DNA from: an uncultured Roseivirga sp.
GTDB taxonomy: Bacteria; Bacteroidota; Bacteroidia; Cytophagales; Cyclobacteriaceae
NCBI GenBank assembly: GCA_947493005.1
Contig: CANLOY010000002.1
Location: forward strand, 525,810 to 589,809
Direction of reading: 5' to 3'
Length of the DNA: 64,000 nt
Positions 34,888 through 43,424 of the stretch are shown one piece after another; position 1 is the stretch's first letter, and each line of letters starts with the position of its first letter. Both the position numbers and the translations under genes were made by a program. The notes beneath the pieces are model-generated. The model ran no database searches. It saw nothing but the letters and a program-made list of their open reading frames with translations, and was not told where the DNA came from.

Positions 34888-36114
34888 ATGCAAAAAGTCT
34901 TCACTAACATAGGCAAACTCTATCAAGTAAGAGAGCCCAACAGCAAAATCTTACGTGGTACTATGATGAGCGATGTCCCATTTATTGAAAATGCCTGGCT
35001 AAGCACAAAGGACGGTTTGATAGAAGACTTTGGCACCATGGATGGGTTTTCTGCTGATGGTCAAGCTGAAATTATTGATCTGAATGGTGCTATGGTCACC
35101 CCTACTTTTGTAGATAGTCATACACATTTGGTATTTGCAGCCGACCGAGATGAGGAGTTTGTGATGAAGATCAAAGGCATGGATTACCAAGCCATTGCAC
35201 AAGCTGGTGGTGGTATAGTAAACTCTGCCAGGCGATTGCAGGGAACTCCTATCGAGGTTTTACTAGAAAGTGCCCGACAACGTGTGACTGAAGCGATAAA
35301 AGCGGGAACCGGAGCTTTGGAAATTAAAAGTGGTTATGGACTGACCCTGGAAGCAGAAATTAAAATGCTACAGGTTGTTGCTCACCTGAAACAAGAGTTC
35401 CCTATTCCAATAAAAGCCACTTTTCTAGGTGCCCATGCATTTCCACATAGTGACCATGAAAAGTACATGAATACACTTTTGCAGGAAATGCTTCCCGAAG
35501 TTTATTCACAAAAGTTGGCTAGCTACATCGACTGCTTTTGTGAGGAAGGCTACTTTACCACTGAGCAAATGTGTCAGCTATTAGAAGCAGGAGAAAAGTA
35601 TGAATTGAAGCCTAAGGTGCATGTCAATCAGTTCAATGCGATTGGTGGTGTACAAAAGGCTATTGAATTTGGCGCCATATCGGTAGACCATTTAGAGGTG
35701 CTGCCCGATGAAGAGATTACTTTACTCAAAGATTCAGATACCATTCCTGTTGGCTTACCAGGGTGTTCTTTTTTCATCAATATACCTTTCACTCCTGCTA
35801 GAAGAATAATTGAGAATGGATTACCGCTTGTGCTTGCTTCAGATTTCAACCCGGGTTCAGCTCCTTCATTCAACATGAGCATGATCAATAGTTTGGCAAC
35901 CATGAAAATGAAGCTGTTGCCCGAAGAGGCCTTTAATGCCACTACTTACAATGCAGCATTTGCATTGGAATTGGAAAACGAAGTTGGGAGTATTACCAAA
36001 GGCAAAAGAGCCAATTTCATTGTTTCAAAACCCAATCGTGTACTCAACTCTATTGCTTACAACTTTGGTGTAGATTGGATTAAAGCGGTGTATATTGGTG
36101 GCGACTTGGTTTAA
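34888..36114 (+). CDS. hutI: Imidazolonepropionase
   Basis: 408 aa from the ATG at 34888, the usual length. The open frame extends to a GTG at 34834, but those 18 residues are outside the family. Amidohydrolase fold with the metal-binding HxH in TFVDSHTHLVFAADRDEEF, the substrate motif SGYGLTLEAEIKML, EEGYF, VDHLEVLP and ASDFNPGSAPS near the C-terminus. It opens the imidazolone ring to N-formimino-glutamate. It ends the hutHUI operon, 81 bases after hutU. hutG or an alternative last step is not in the window. Confidence 0.95.
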   Translation: MQKVFTNIGKLYQVREPNSKILRGTMMSDVPFIENAWLSTKDGLIEDFGTMDGFSADGQAEIIDLNGAMVTPTFVDSHTHLVFAADRDEEFVMKIKGMDYQAIAQAGGGIVNSARRLQGTPIEVLLESARQRVTEAIKAGTGALEIKSGYGLTLEAEIKMLQVVAHLKQEFPIPIKATFLGAHAFPHSDHEKYMNTLLQEMLPEVYSQKLASYIDCFCEEGYFTTEQMCQLLEAGEKYELKPKVHVNQFNAIGGVQKAIEFGAISVDHLEVLPDEEITLLKDSDTIPVGLPGCSFFINIPFTPARRIIENGLPLVLASDFNPGSAPSFNMSMINSLATMKMKLLPEEAFNATTYNAAFALELENEVGSITKGKRANFIVSKPNRVLNSIAYNFGVDWIKAVYIGGDLV

Positions 36115-36128
36115 CCAAGATCAATATA

Positions 36129-36494
36129 TCATTTTGAAAATCCACCTATTATCTCATAGTATTCTTCTTTGATATCATCATCTATGACAACTCCCAACTG
36201 ACCTCCGTAGAGTCTATCTTCTCGATCCTTTTTGGGGCCTGATATCCAAAATTCATCGCCATTGTCAATATCAAAATAATTTGACTTAAATCCTCTACCT
36301 TTTAAACTCTGAAACCTTCGTCCATTATAGTAAAGTGTTTTACCAGATTTTGAATAATAAACCCTTCCAATTCTTGCATCACCTTCCAATCCTGAACTTT
36401 TGTCCTCGACATACATAATTCGAGAGTTTTCTTTCTTAAACTGCCTAGGAAGTTCGTGTGTCGATGACATTTCATCTCCAGGTTCGATATCCAT
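36129..36494 (-). CDS. Small conserved protein of unknown function
   Basis: 121 aa, soluble and charged. The core IMYVEDKSSGLEGDARIGRV, YYSKSGKTLYYNGRRFQSL, GFKSNYFDIDNGDEFWISG and KKDREDRLYGG matches a short Bacteroidota family that databases sometimes name '1-deoxy-D-xylulose-5-phosphate synthase' by error. It has no DXS domain, and no function should be read from that name. The core begins near residue 26, so a start at the later ATG 36416 is possible. It converges with hutI (14 bases apart) and is unrelated to histidine use. Confidence 0.7.
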   Translation of the reverse strand: MDIEPGDEMSSTHELPRQFKKENSRIMYVEDKSSGLEGDARIGRVYYSKSGKTLYYNGRRFQSLKGRGFKSNYFDIDNGDEFWISGPKKDREDRLYGGQLGVVIDDDIKEEYYEIIGGFSK

Positions 36495-36593
36495 ACCTAA
36501 ATTCTTATTGCTCTATCATTTTTAATCTTGCAAAATACTATTTCAAAATCAGCAAAAAGAGAATTACTATATTAAAAGGATAAACCTCTACTA

Positions 36594-37691
36594 ATGGATA
36601 AACGAATCCTTTCTATTGATGTACTACGTGGTTTGACTATCTTCTTTATGATAGTGGTTAATTCACCTGGAAGCTGGTCTAACGTATATGCCCCTCTTTT
36701 ACACGCTAAGTGGCATGGTTGTACTCCTACTGACTTAGTCTTCCCGTTTTTCCTTTTTATTGTGGGTGTATCTATGTACTTCTCCTTCTTGAAGTACAAA
36801 AAGGAATTCAGGGCGCAATGGATTCAAAAAGTGATCAAACGTACCGCTTTAATATTTTTAGTTGGCTTACTGCTTAACTGGTTCCCATTCTTCAATACCC
36901 ATATCAGTAATCTGCGAATTTTCGGAGTACTGCAAAGAATTGCACTGGCCTTTGGAGGTGCTGGCTTGCTAATCATTCTTTTTCGAAGGCAGAATTTACT
37001 AATCCTTATTTCAGCATTAATCTTGCTTGCTTACTGGGGACTATTGTATGCATTTGGAGGAGAAGCACCATATGCTTTGGAGACTAACTTGTGTACCCAA
37101 ATTGATTTCTGGCTGTTAGGAGAAAACCATATTTATAAAGGCTTTGGAATACCATTCGACCCTGAAGGGTTGGCTAGTTCATTACCAGGAATAGCCCATG
37201 TGATCATTGGATACTTTATTGGCTTAACAATACACACCAATGCTGAAAACAAACAAAAGCTACTTTACAAGCTGGCAAGTATAGGTATTCTCTTAGTAGC
37301 TCTGGGGCAACTCTGGGACAATTACTTCCCGATTAATAAACCATTATGGACTAGTTCTTATGTACTTTACACTATAGGCCTGGCTACATTATTATTGACT
37401 GCTCTGACTTATGTTTTAGATATAAGAAAGTGGATAAGTTGGGCATACCCTTTCAGGGTATTCGGGCTTAACCCATTGGTTAGTTATGTGCTTTCAATTC
37501 TGATAATCAAAGTATCTATCTACATAATCAAGATTGATGGAACAAGCCTCTATGGTTGGCTATACACCAATGTTTTTATCAATGTAATTGACCCTAAGTT
37601 TGGGTCATTTTTACAGGCTTTTTCCTTAGCAACTCTTGTTTGGGTATTTGCATGGTTACTTTACAGAAAGGGTAAAGTAATTAAGCTATAG
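36594..37691 (+). CDS. Multi-pass acyltransferase-like membrane protein (DUF5009 / NagX-like)
   Basis: 365 aa with about 10-11 membrane segments. The N-terminus RILSIDVLRGLTIFFMIVVNSP and LLHAKWHGCTPTDLVFPFFLFIVGVSM are the signature of the heparan-alpha-glucosaminide N-acetyltransferase (HGSNAT)-like family, including bacterial NagX; the His in AKWHGCTPTDLVFP is the candidate catalytic residue by analogy. It could acetylate amino sugars across the inner membrane. The start at 36594 fits the conserved N-terminus. It stands alone, with flanking genes on the other strand. Confidence 0.85.
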   Translation: MDKRILSIDVLRGLTIFFMIVVNSPGSWSNVYAPLLHAKWHGCTPTDLVFPFFLFIVGVSMYFSFLKYKKEFRAQWIQKVIKRTALIFLVGLLLNWFPFFNTHISNLRIFGVLQRIALAFGGAGLLIILFRRQNLLILISALILLAYWGLLYAFGGEAPYALETNLCTQIDFWLLGENHIYKGFGIPFDPEGLASSLPGIAHVIIGYFIGLTIHTNAENKQKLLYKLASIGILLVALGQLWDNYFPINKPLWTSSYVLYTIGLATLLLTALTYVLDIRKWISWAYPFRVFGLNPLVSYVLSILIIKVSIYIIKIDGTSLYGWLYTNVFINVIDPKFGSFLQAFSLATLVWVFAWLLYRKGKVIKL

Positions 37692-37708
37692 AAATACTTA
37701 TTTCTAGA

Positions 37709-38356
37709 TTAATTGACTAGAGTATAGACCTCATTAGGAGTCTGGAGTCCCTTGTGTACTTCAAAGCGAAGCAAACCTTGTGATAAACTGAAATCCACAT
37801 TAACAATATCATTGAGTTTTACACAATTGTCGCTTTCAGGGTTTCTACAATCTCTATTAGGGTCGAAATCATATCTAAAAACATCTGTGTAATTCACATT
37901 ATTTATAGTTACTGATTCCATCCTTCCTGTGCTATTCTGATCTAGTGTTCCTCCTTCGTAATAAATATAAATATCAGCCTTACTCATGTTTATGTTCAAA
38001 CTTAAAAAGCCATTGGCAGAATTCTCTCCTTTATTTTTATCCAGAAAAATATTCATCCCAGACAAGCCTCCATTCAATGAGAAACTCTGCGTAGCACGAG
38101 TAGCACATTCATCCTCATCAGGAGATCCAAAGCCACCACAGACTTTCCCAGCTTCGTCCACATCAGTACTTACAAAAGTCAGATTCAATAAATCTCCTGC
38201 ATTGTTTCTAAAAGCTCTGGGATTACTCAATTCATAACTTAGTAAATCCAACTCTGACTGTTCAAAAGTCAGGTCACATTTCTTGCAGCATCCACTTAAG
38301 ATCAAAAGACTTAAAACAAGTGTGCTGACGATTAATTTACCCCTCATTTTATGCAT
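37709..38356 (-). CDS. Lipoprotein of unknown function
   Basis: 215 aa from the ATG at 38356. MHKMRGKLIVSTLVLSLLILSGC is a signal peptide with a clean lipobox (ILSGC), followed by CKKC. In-frame ATGs at 38398 and 38347 are alternatives; the signal peptide favours 38356 or 38347. The mature part is rich in Asp/Asn and beta structure (LDLLSYELSNPRAF, SLNINMSKADIYIYYEGG) with cysteine pairs (CGGFGSPDEDECATR; CRNPESDNC) that could form disulfides. No family was recognised. It sits convergent with the acyltransferase gene and after the two-component pair, with a 130-base gap. Confidence 0.75.
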   Translation of the reverse strand: MHKMRGKLIVSTLVLSLLILSGCCKKCDLTFEQSELDLLSYELSNPRAFRNNAGDLLNLTFVSTDVDEAGKVCGGFGSPDEDECATRATQSFSLNGGLSGMNIFLDKNKGENSANGFLSLNINMSKADIYIYYEGGTLDQNSTGRMESVTINNVNYTDVFRYDFDPNRDCRNPESDNCVKLNDIVNVDFSLSQGLLRFEVHKGLQTPNEVYTLVN

Positions 38357-38486
38357 CGTTATAGCAACAAATTTAAAATGATAACGCAAGTGCATCAAAA
38401 GAGTACATTCAAACCAGCATTATCCTATTGTGAACAAGGTCTGGAACAAAATGAAATGGTAATTTCTGTGATCAGAGTCAAATTGA

Positions 38487-39182
38487 TCATTCTTGAATAT
38501 CAAGAATAAATCCTCGCCCGTGTACATTGGTGATTTTGACGTTGGCGTCTTCGTTCAGGTATTTGCGAAGTTTGGAAATAAAAACATCCATACTTCTTCG
38601 GTTAAAGTAATCACTTTCTCCCCATAATGCCTTCAATGTAGTTTCGCGGTCGAGAATTTGTCCCTTTTTCAAACATAGCTGCTTTAGGATATCTGCTTCT
38701 TTGATTGTAATAGTCTGCCTTTTATTCCCTCTTATCAGTACTTGGTTTTCGTAGTCAAAATAATAGGTTCCTATTTCAAAAGAGTTGGCTTGATCGACTT
38801 CCTTTATGCCCACGGTACGTTTTATAATGGCATTGATTCTAGCGATAAGTTCTTCCTCATCTACAGGCTTTACTATGTAATCGTCAGCACCAATCTTAAA
38901 CCCCTTTAGTTTATCAATTTTCAGAGCTTTAGCTGTTAAAAAAATCAGTGGTACAGAACTGGAATGGTTCTTAATTTTTTCCGCTAGTGTAAACCCATCC
39001 ATTTTAGGCATCATTACATCCAGTATACAGAGTTCATAGATATTGGTCTTAAAAGCTTCCAGTCCTTTCTCACCATCTTTTACCCAATCCACATCAAAAT
39101 CATGTACCTGAAGATATTCCCTGAGGATATACCCCAGATTGCTGTCATCTTCTACCAATAAAATCCTGATCCGATCACTCAT
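38487..39182 (-). CDS. OmpR-family response regulator (RprY-like), pair 1
   Basis: 231 aa. Receiver domain with phospho-acceptor D55 (CILDVMMPKMDG), acidic pocket E11/D12 and K105 (DYIVKPVDE). C-terminal winged helix with TIKEADILKQLCLKKGQILDRE and NRRSMDVFISKLRKYLNED, as in RprY of Bacteroides. The ATG overlaps the kinase stop by one base (TAATG), so translation is coupled. It is a close paralogue of the regulator at 42741 (about 60% identical by eye). Candidate binding sites are the phased TTAAC repeats at 40566-40600 and 44806-44840. Confidence 0.93.
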   Translation of the reverse strand: MSDRIRILLVEDDSNLGYILREYLQVHDFDVDWVKDGEKGLEAFKTNIYELCILDVMMPKMDGFTLAEKIKNHSSSVPLIFLTAKALKIDKLKGFKIGADDYIVKPVDEEELIARINAIIKRTVGIKEVDQANSFEIGTYYFDYENQVLIRGNKRQTITIKEADILKQLCLKKGQILDRETTLKALWGESDYFNRRSMDVFISKLRKYLNEDANVKITNVHGRGFILDIQE

Positions 39183-40522
39183 TATTTAAAGGGTAAATAA
39201 AGTTTAAACTTACTCCCAATATTTCTCTTGCTGCTAATGCCGATATTCCCCTTATGGGCATCCATAACACTTTTTACATAGCTCAGCCCTAAACCAAAAC
39301 CTTTCACATTATGCAGATTGCCCGATTCGGCACGATAAAACTTATGGAAAATTGACTTTTGAACATCATCACTCATTCCAATACCGTTATCTTTGATTGT
39401 CACTTCTATCCCCTTCTCCACATTGATTGTACTAACCACAATCTCCGGTTCATCTTCGGTATACTTCACGGCATTATCAAGCAAATTGTATATGATATTG
39501 TTAAGGTGCGTTTCATCAGCCAAAATAGTGCTGTGGGATGCCGTCAGATTCAATACAAGGTTCCCTTTTCTTTCGTTAATGATTAGCTCGAAATTTTTCG
39601 ACACCTTTTCCACCAGATCATGTAAATCAACCTCCTTCTTGTCCAGCTTAAAATTCCCTGAGTCAATCAGAGCTATTTGTAAAATTTTATCCACCTGACT
39701 CTTCAGCCGCTTTCCTTCATTGTCTATTAATTCGGTATATTTTGAAAGCCGTTCCGATTTCTTTACCTCTTCTGATTTCCGTAATAAGCCTAAGGCAAGT
39801 GAAATGGAAAAGATTGGAGTCTTAAATTCGTGTGTTAGGTTATTGATGAAGTCATTTTTCATTTCGGATAATTTCTTTTGCCTGTTCAGTGTAATCACCG
39901 TATAGGCGAAAGCAGCTATAAGTACGATCAGAAGTAAAATCGTAATTCTTAATAGAAATATATTTCTGCGAATGAAATTGGGGTAACTCAGACTTACATC
40001 GAAAGCCGTATAATGTCCCGCACCATGATGTCCGTGAGTTTCTCCTGCATTAGGCCCACACAAACACATAAAAAACTCTCCACCCACTATCTCTTCGATC
40101 AGGGGGGTCTCTAGTCTCATTTCGTCACTGGCATAGAAAAAACATTTCGTGTCTGCCGAAATCAACCCATTAACCCTGTACTCTACATCCAGATTATTTC
40201 GTCTGAAAACGTCATCTATTGTGGATTTCAATTCTTTGAAAATAATATTCTCAGGAGGGGCTTCGAAAGACTCTATTAGGAATGAATCATAACTAGTGTA
40301 ATTATTGACCATCTCAACCCATTCCTTGTTGTTTCGAATTTCATTTTGCAGTTCTCCCAGGTACTCAGGAATAGTCAAGTTGAACTGTTGTTGATATACA
40401 TTTACATCTTCTTCAAACAATCTCAACTGCACATAAACTAGCCCCAACATAGAAAGTGCGGCAGCAATTATCACAACATATATGGTCAGTTTTGAAAGCC
40501 TCAACCCGTTAATCTTTCTCAA
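39182..40522 (-). CDS. Sensor histidine kinase (RprX-like), pair 1, with His/Cys-rich sensor loop
   Basis: 446 aa with a TTG start at 40522; a stop lies four codons upstream in frame and no ATG fits, so the TTG is accepted. TM1 is at about 11-31 and TM2 at about 186-210. The periplasmic region between them carries C127, C153, C155 and the cluster ETHGHHGAGHY (H163, H165, H166, H170), a likely metal-binding site. The HisKA box has H231 (NNLTHEFKTPI); the HATPase domain has N, G1 and G2 boxes (NIIYNLLDNAVKYTED, KDNGIGMSDD, FGLGLSYVK). Regulator and kinase overlap by one base. It lies opposite the small-peptide/aminotransferase operon. Confidence 0.9.
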   Translation of the reverse strand: MRKINGLRLSKLTIYVVIIAAALSMLGLVYVQLRLFEEDVNVYQQQFNLTIPEYLGELQNEIRNNKEWVEMVNNYTSYDSFLIESFEAPPENIIFKELKSTIDDVFRRNNLDVEYRVNGLISADTKCFFYASDEMRLETPLIEEIVGGEFFMCLCGPNAGETHGHHGAGHYTAFDVSLSYPNFIRRNIFLLRITILLLIVLIAAFAYTVITLNRQKKLSEMKNDFINNLTHEFKTPIFSISLALGLLRKSEEVKKSERLSKYTELIDNEGKRLKSQVDKILQIALIDSGNFKLDKKEVDLHDLVEKVSKNFELIINERKGNLVLNLTASHSTILADETHLNNIIYNLLDNAVKYTEDEPEIVVSTINVEKGIEVTIKDNGIGMSDDVQKSIFHKFYRAESGNLHNVKGFGLGLSYVKSVMDAHKGNIGISSKRNIGSKFKLYLPFK

Positions 40523-40565
40523 AAATAAGTATTAGTCATCAGTGACGGGCCTCCTTAACATATCA

Positions 40566-40641
40566 TTAACACTTTTAACACCTTCTTAGGCAAGCTTAAC
40601 ATCGCATTCACCCATGCGCCTTATTCTGATATCTACATTTG
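40566..40641 (+). promoter_or_regulatory. Phased TTAAC direct repeats and -7 box upstream of the small-peptide operon
   Basis: TTAAC-like pentamers start at 40566, 40575, 40586 (TTAGG) and 40596, spacing 9, 11 and 10, one helical turn each. A perfect -7 box TACATTTG starts at 40634, and no -33 TTTG is present. The layout is identical, offset for offset, to that at 44806-44881. Probably an OmpR-type regulator activates from here. Confidence 0.75.
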
Positions 40642-40659
40642 ATCTAAAAGGTCAAAAAC

Positions 40660-40797
40660 ATGAAATCAAAAACTCAAGATTTAAAAACCATCATACTCTT
40701 AGTGGGTATTTTGATAGCTATTCTGATCTGCACGATCCAGATATCTTCGGCTCAACAAAGTAATAGATTACCGACCACTGAAAAACCTTTTGTATGA
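40660..40797 (+). CDS. 45-aa exported peptide, translationally coupled to the next gene
   Basis: A short reading frame of 45 codons starts at the ATG at 40660, 19 bases after the -7 box. Product: a charged N-terminus (MKSKTQDLK), a strongly hydrophobic stretch of 20 residues (about 10-30) and the tail SSAQQSNRLPTTEKPFV. SSA/QQ looks like a signal-peptidase site, giving a mature peptide of about 14 residues; if uncleaved it is a single-pass membrane protein. The stop TGA overlaps the ATG of the aminotransferase gene (ATGA), typical of real coupled genes. No family was recognised. It is the first gene of the operon controlled by the phased-repeat promoter. Confidence 0.65.
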   Translation: MKSKTQDLKTIILLVGILIAILICTIQISSAQQSNRLPTTEKPFV

Positions 40798-42242
40798 TCA
40801 GGTTCTTTAATGCAGCATCAATAAGAGGAAGTCGTTGGTTCAGTAGGTCGAAGAACAGAACGCAGCTTTCAGAGTTAAATCCAGAATATTCCAATACGTC
40901 CTTTCTGAACGAATTAAGGGATAAAGACTTTGCCAGGCTAGACGAACAAAATCACACCTACTTAGATTTCACGGGTGGTCACCTTTATCCAGAAAGCCTG
41001 GTAAAAAAACACCAAGAGTTTCTTAGTACGAACATTCTTGGCAACCCGCATTCAATCAACCCTAGCTCAGCACTGGCAGAAAAACACATTAATGAAGCCA
41101 GAAACAAAGTCTTAGAGTTTTTTAATGCTCAGAATGACTATATCTGTATTTTCACATCTAATGCTTCTGCCGCCCTGAAAATAATTGGTGAATGTTATCC
41201 ATTCGCCTCGGATGGCCAGCTTCTGCTCACTTTTGATAATCACAATTCAGTGAATGGAATCAGAGAGTTTGCCAGAAAAGCGAATTGCCCTTTCACATAC
41301 AGTCCACTAGACAAAGAATTAAGAATTGATTCAGAGCTATTTGCTAAAAACATTCAGGAGATGCAGGGTAAAAACAAACTCTTAGCTTTTCCAGCCCAAT
41401 CCAATGTTTCAGGAGTTAAGCACAACCTCGAATGGGTTCAGAAAGCACAGCAAGAAAACTGGGATGTATTATTAGATGCCGCTGCGTTTGTACCAAGTGA
41501 CAGGCTGGATTTGCAAAAGTATAAGCCAGAATTTGTAAGCGTATCTTTTTATAAAATCTTTGGATACCCCACAGGAATAGGAGCGCTACTAGCTAAGAAA
41601 AGTGCCTTTGATAAACTTAAAAAGCCATCATTCACAGGAGGTACTATTACTATTGTAAGTGTTCAGGGAGATGGCTATTACCTGGAAAAAGAAGCTGCTC
41701 GTTTTGAAGAGGGCACTATTAATTACCTAGAAATTCCTGCTGTAAAAACAGGGCTCGAATTCATTGAACAAATCGGCATTGACCACATCAAATCCAGGGT
41801 ACAACACCTAACAGAATACCTAATCAAAAAACTTCTTGAAATCAAGCATAAAAACGGTGCTCCTTTGATCAAGATACACGGACCAAAAAACGGTATTAAC
41901 AGAGGTGGAACCATTGCTATGAACTTCTTCGATAAAGAGGGTACGTTACATGATTTTCAGCAGATAGAAAGTGATGCATATAAAAGGAATATCTCTCTTA
42001 GAACCGGATGTTTCTGTAATCCAGGCATTGATGAAACTAATCATCAATTAAATGCTGAAAAACTAAAGATCTATTTTCAAAGAAATGGTGAAAAGGATTA
42101 CTTCGGTTTGATCAATTTTCTAAACCAGAAAAGAGGGGCTGTAAGGGTGTCTGTTGGTTATATTTCAAACCTTAAGGATATGGATTCATTTCTGAACTTT
42201 TGCACAAGCTACCTTAACAAGAAGGCTACCTCAAAAAACTAA
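40794..42242 (+). CDS. Class V aminotransferase-fold protein (molybdenum cofactor sulfurase / cysteine desulfurase-like)
   Basis: 482 aa. PLP-enzyme of fold type I, class V: HLYPESLVKKHQEFL, FTSNASAALKIIGE, the Schiff-base lysine in VSFYKIFGYPTGIGAL (about residue 254), GGTITIVSVQGDGYYLEK and the cysteine-containing RTGCFCNPG near residue 400. These match the NifS-like domain of MOCOS (molybdenum cofactor sulfurase); the C-terminal MOSC domain is missing, so a sulfur donor role is possible but unproved. No signal peptide. Coupled to the upstream 45-aa peptide by an ATGA overlap. Why a sulfur-transfer enzyme is under a probable envelope-stress type promoter is unclear. Confidence 0.8.
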   Translation: MIRFFNAASIRGSRWFSRSKNRTQLSELNPEYSNTSFLNELRDKDFARLDEQNHTYLDFTGGHLYPESLVKKHQEFLSTNILGNPHSINPSSALAEKHINEARNKVLEFFNAQNDYICIFTSNASAALKIIGECYPFASDGQLLLTFDNHNSVNGIREFARKANCPFTYSPLDKELRIDSELFAKNIQEMQGKNKLLAFPAQSNVSGVKHNLEWVQKAQQENWDVLLDAAAFVPSDRLDLQKYKPEFVSVSFYKIFGYPTGIGALLAKKSAFDKLKKPSFTGGTITIVSVQGDGYYLEKEAARFEEGTINYLEIPAVKTGLEFIEQIGIDHIKSRVQHLTEYLIKKLLEIKHKNGAPLIKIHGPKNGINRGGTIAMNFFDKEGTLHDFQQIESDAYKRNISLRTGCFCNPGIDETNHQLNAEKLKIYFQRNGEKDYFGLINFLNQKRGAVRVSVGYISNLKDMDSFLNFCTSYLNKKATSKN

Positions 42243-42318
42243 AGATTGTACTCAGCAAGGTTAAGGGAACTAAGATACACTACTATTATCGTTTAGCCTC
42301 TGAAGTAGCCTTGTATAC

Positions 42319-42642
42319 CTATTCTGTCCCTTCTTCGTCAGGATTATCATTAGGCTCAGTAGGGACATTTTTGAGCTCTGCCTCAATTGCTGCTTTTTCT
42401 TCTTCAGGTGTAAGCCTTGGAGCAGATTTCATATTCTCCAACTCCTTCTTTATACCTTCATACATGTCTTCTGTCACATGATCAGGAGATTGTGCCTCAG
42501 CCACGGCTTCTTCAATAGAAACAGCACCAGGCTGCTCTTCTACATTTTCGAGGCTTGCTAAAAATTCGTCTTTTAATTCTTGGGTGGGAAGACTTTCTAA
42601 AATGAAGTCTTTATTCTCCATCAAACTTTCTTTGATTGCCAT
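42319..42642 (-). CDS. Small acidic protein of unknown function
   Basis: 107 aa, very acidic, helical, with no signal or membrane segment. N-terminus MAIKESLMENKDFILESLPTQ, middle with PGAVSIEEAVAEAQSPDHVTED, C-terminus ending NDNPDEEGTE. The first ATG at 42642 gives the longest form. It is not recognised; a role as a partner or anti-regulator is only a guess. It lies between the aminotransferase (convergent) and the second two-component pair, whose regulator starts 782 bases upstream. A leader-type function for a peptide modification system was considered but no such enzyme is adjacent. Confidence 0.55.
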   Translation of the reverse strand: MAIKESLMENKDFILESLPTQELKDEFLASLENVEEQPGAVSIEEAVAEAQSPDHVTEDMYEGIKKELENMKSAPRLTPEEEKAAIEAELKNVPTEPNDNPDEEGTE

Positions 42643-42740
42643 AATTGTATTGTGTTAATGTTTATATCAGATTAAAAATAGGAGTTTGAAGGAGCAAAGT
42701 AAAAGGTTTTTCCTTTTTTCTTTACTTCAAAAACCAGGAC

Positions 42741-43424
42741 TTAGTCCTCTAAAACAAAGCCCTTACCATGCACATTGGTGATTTTAACAGTAGCATCTTC
42801 TTCTAAATACTTGCGCAGTTTATGAATAAATACATCCATACTTTTCCTGTTAAAAAAGTCGCTTTCGCCCCACACCACTTTCAACGCTTTATTTCTGTCC
42901 AATACCTGATTTTTCTTTTCACATAAAAGCTGTAGTACCTTAGCTTCTTTAGTAGTCAGGCGCTGGGTTTTATCTTCCAGAACCAAGGCTTGATTGGTAG
43001 GATCAAAACAATACTTACCAATGTTATAAACACCGTTTCCGGCAGAACGCTCTGAACTATTGGAAGTTCTTTTAACCAGTGCTTTTACTCTCGCAATAAA
43101 CAATTCTTCGTCAATCGGTTTTACTACATAGTCATCACACCCTAGACGAAAACCTTTTAATTTATCGATTTTTAAGGCTTTGGCTGTTAAAAAAATAAAG
43201 GGGACATCTGCATCATGCTCTTGAATTTCTTTAGCCAATGTAAAACCATCCTTGAGCGGCATCATGATATCCAATACACACAGGTCATAGACATTCTGCT
43301 TGAATGCCTCCAGACCACTTTCACCATTCTGTACCCAAGTCACGGTAAAGTCGTTAATCTCCAGGTATTCCTTCAGGATATACCCAAAGCTATCATCGTC
43401 TTCTACAAGCAGAATATTACCCAT
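42741..43424 (-). CDS. OmpR-family response regulator (RprY-like), pair 2
   Basis: 227 aa. Phospho-acceptor D52 (CVLDIMMPLKDG), K102 (DYVVKPIDE), C-terminal winged helix (LTTKEAKVLQLLCEKKNQVLDR; NRKSMDVFIHKLRKYLEED). The closest relative in the window is the regulator at 38487; the DNA-recognition segments are nearly the same, so both may bind the same phased TTAAC repeats. The start overlaps the kinase stop by one base (TAATG). Confidence 0.93.
   Translation of the reverse strand: MGNILLVEDDDSFGYILKEYLEINDFTVTWVQNGESGLEAFKQNVYDLCVLDIMMPLKDGFTLAKEIQEHDADVPFIFLTAKALKIDKLKGFRLGCDDYVVKPIDEELFIARVKALVKRTSNSSERSAGNGVYNIGKYCFDPTNQALVLEDKTQRLTTKEAKVLQLLCEKKNQVLDRNKALKVVWGESDFFNRKSMDVFIHKLRKYLEEDATVKITNVHGKGFVLED

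Noticed and set aside
42222-42312. 8-base inverted repeat AAGGCTAC/GTAGCCTT between convergent genes as terminator
   Set aside because: The arms are 75 bases apart and one lies inside the aminotransferase gene; too weak.
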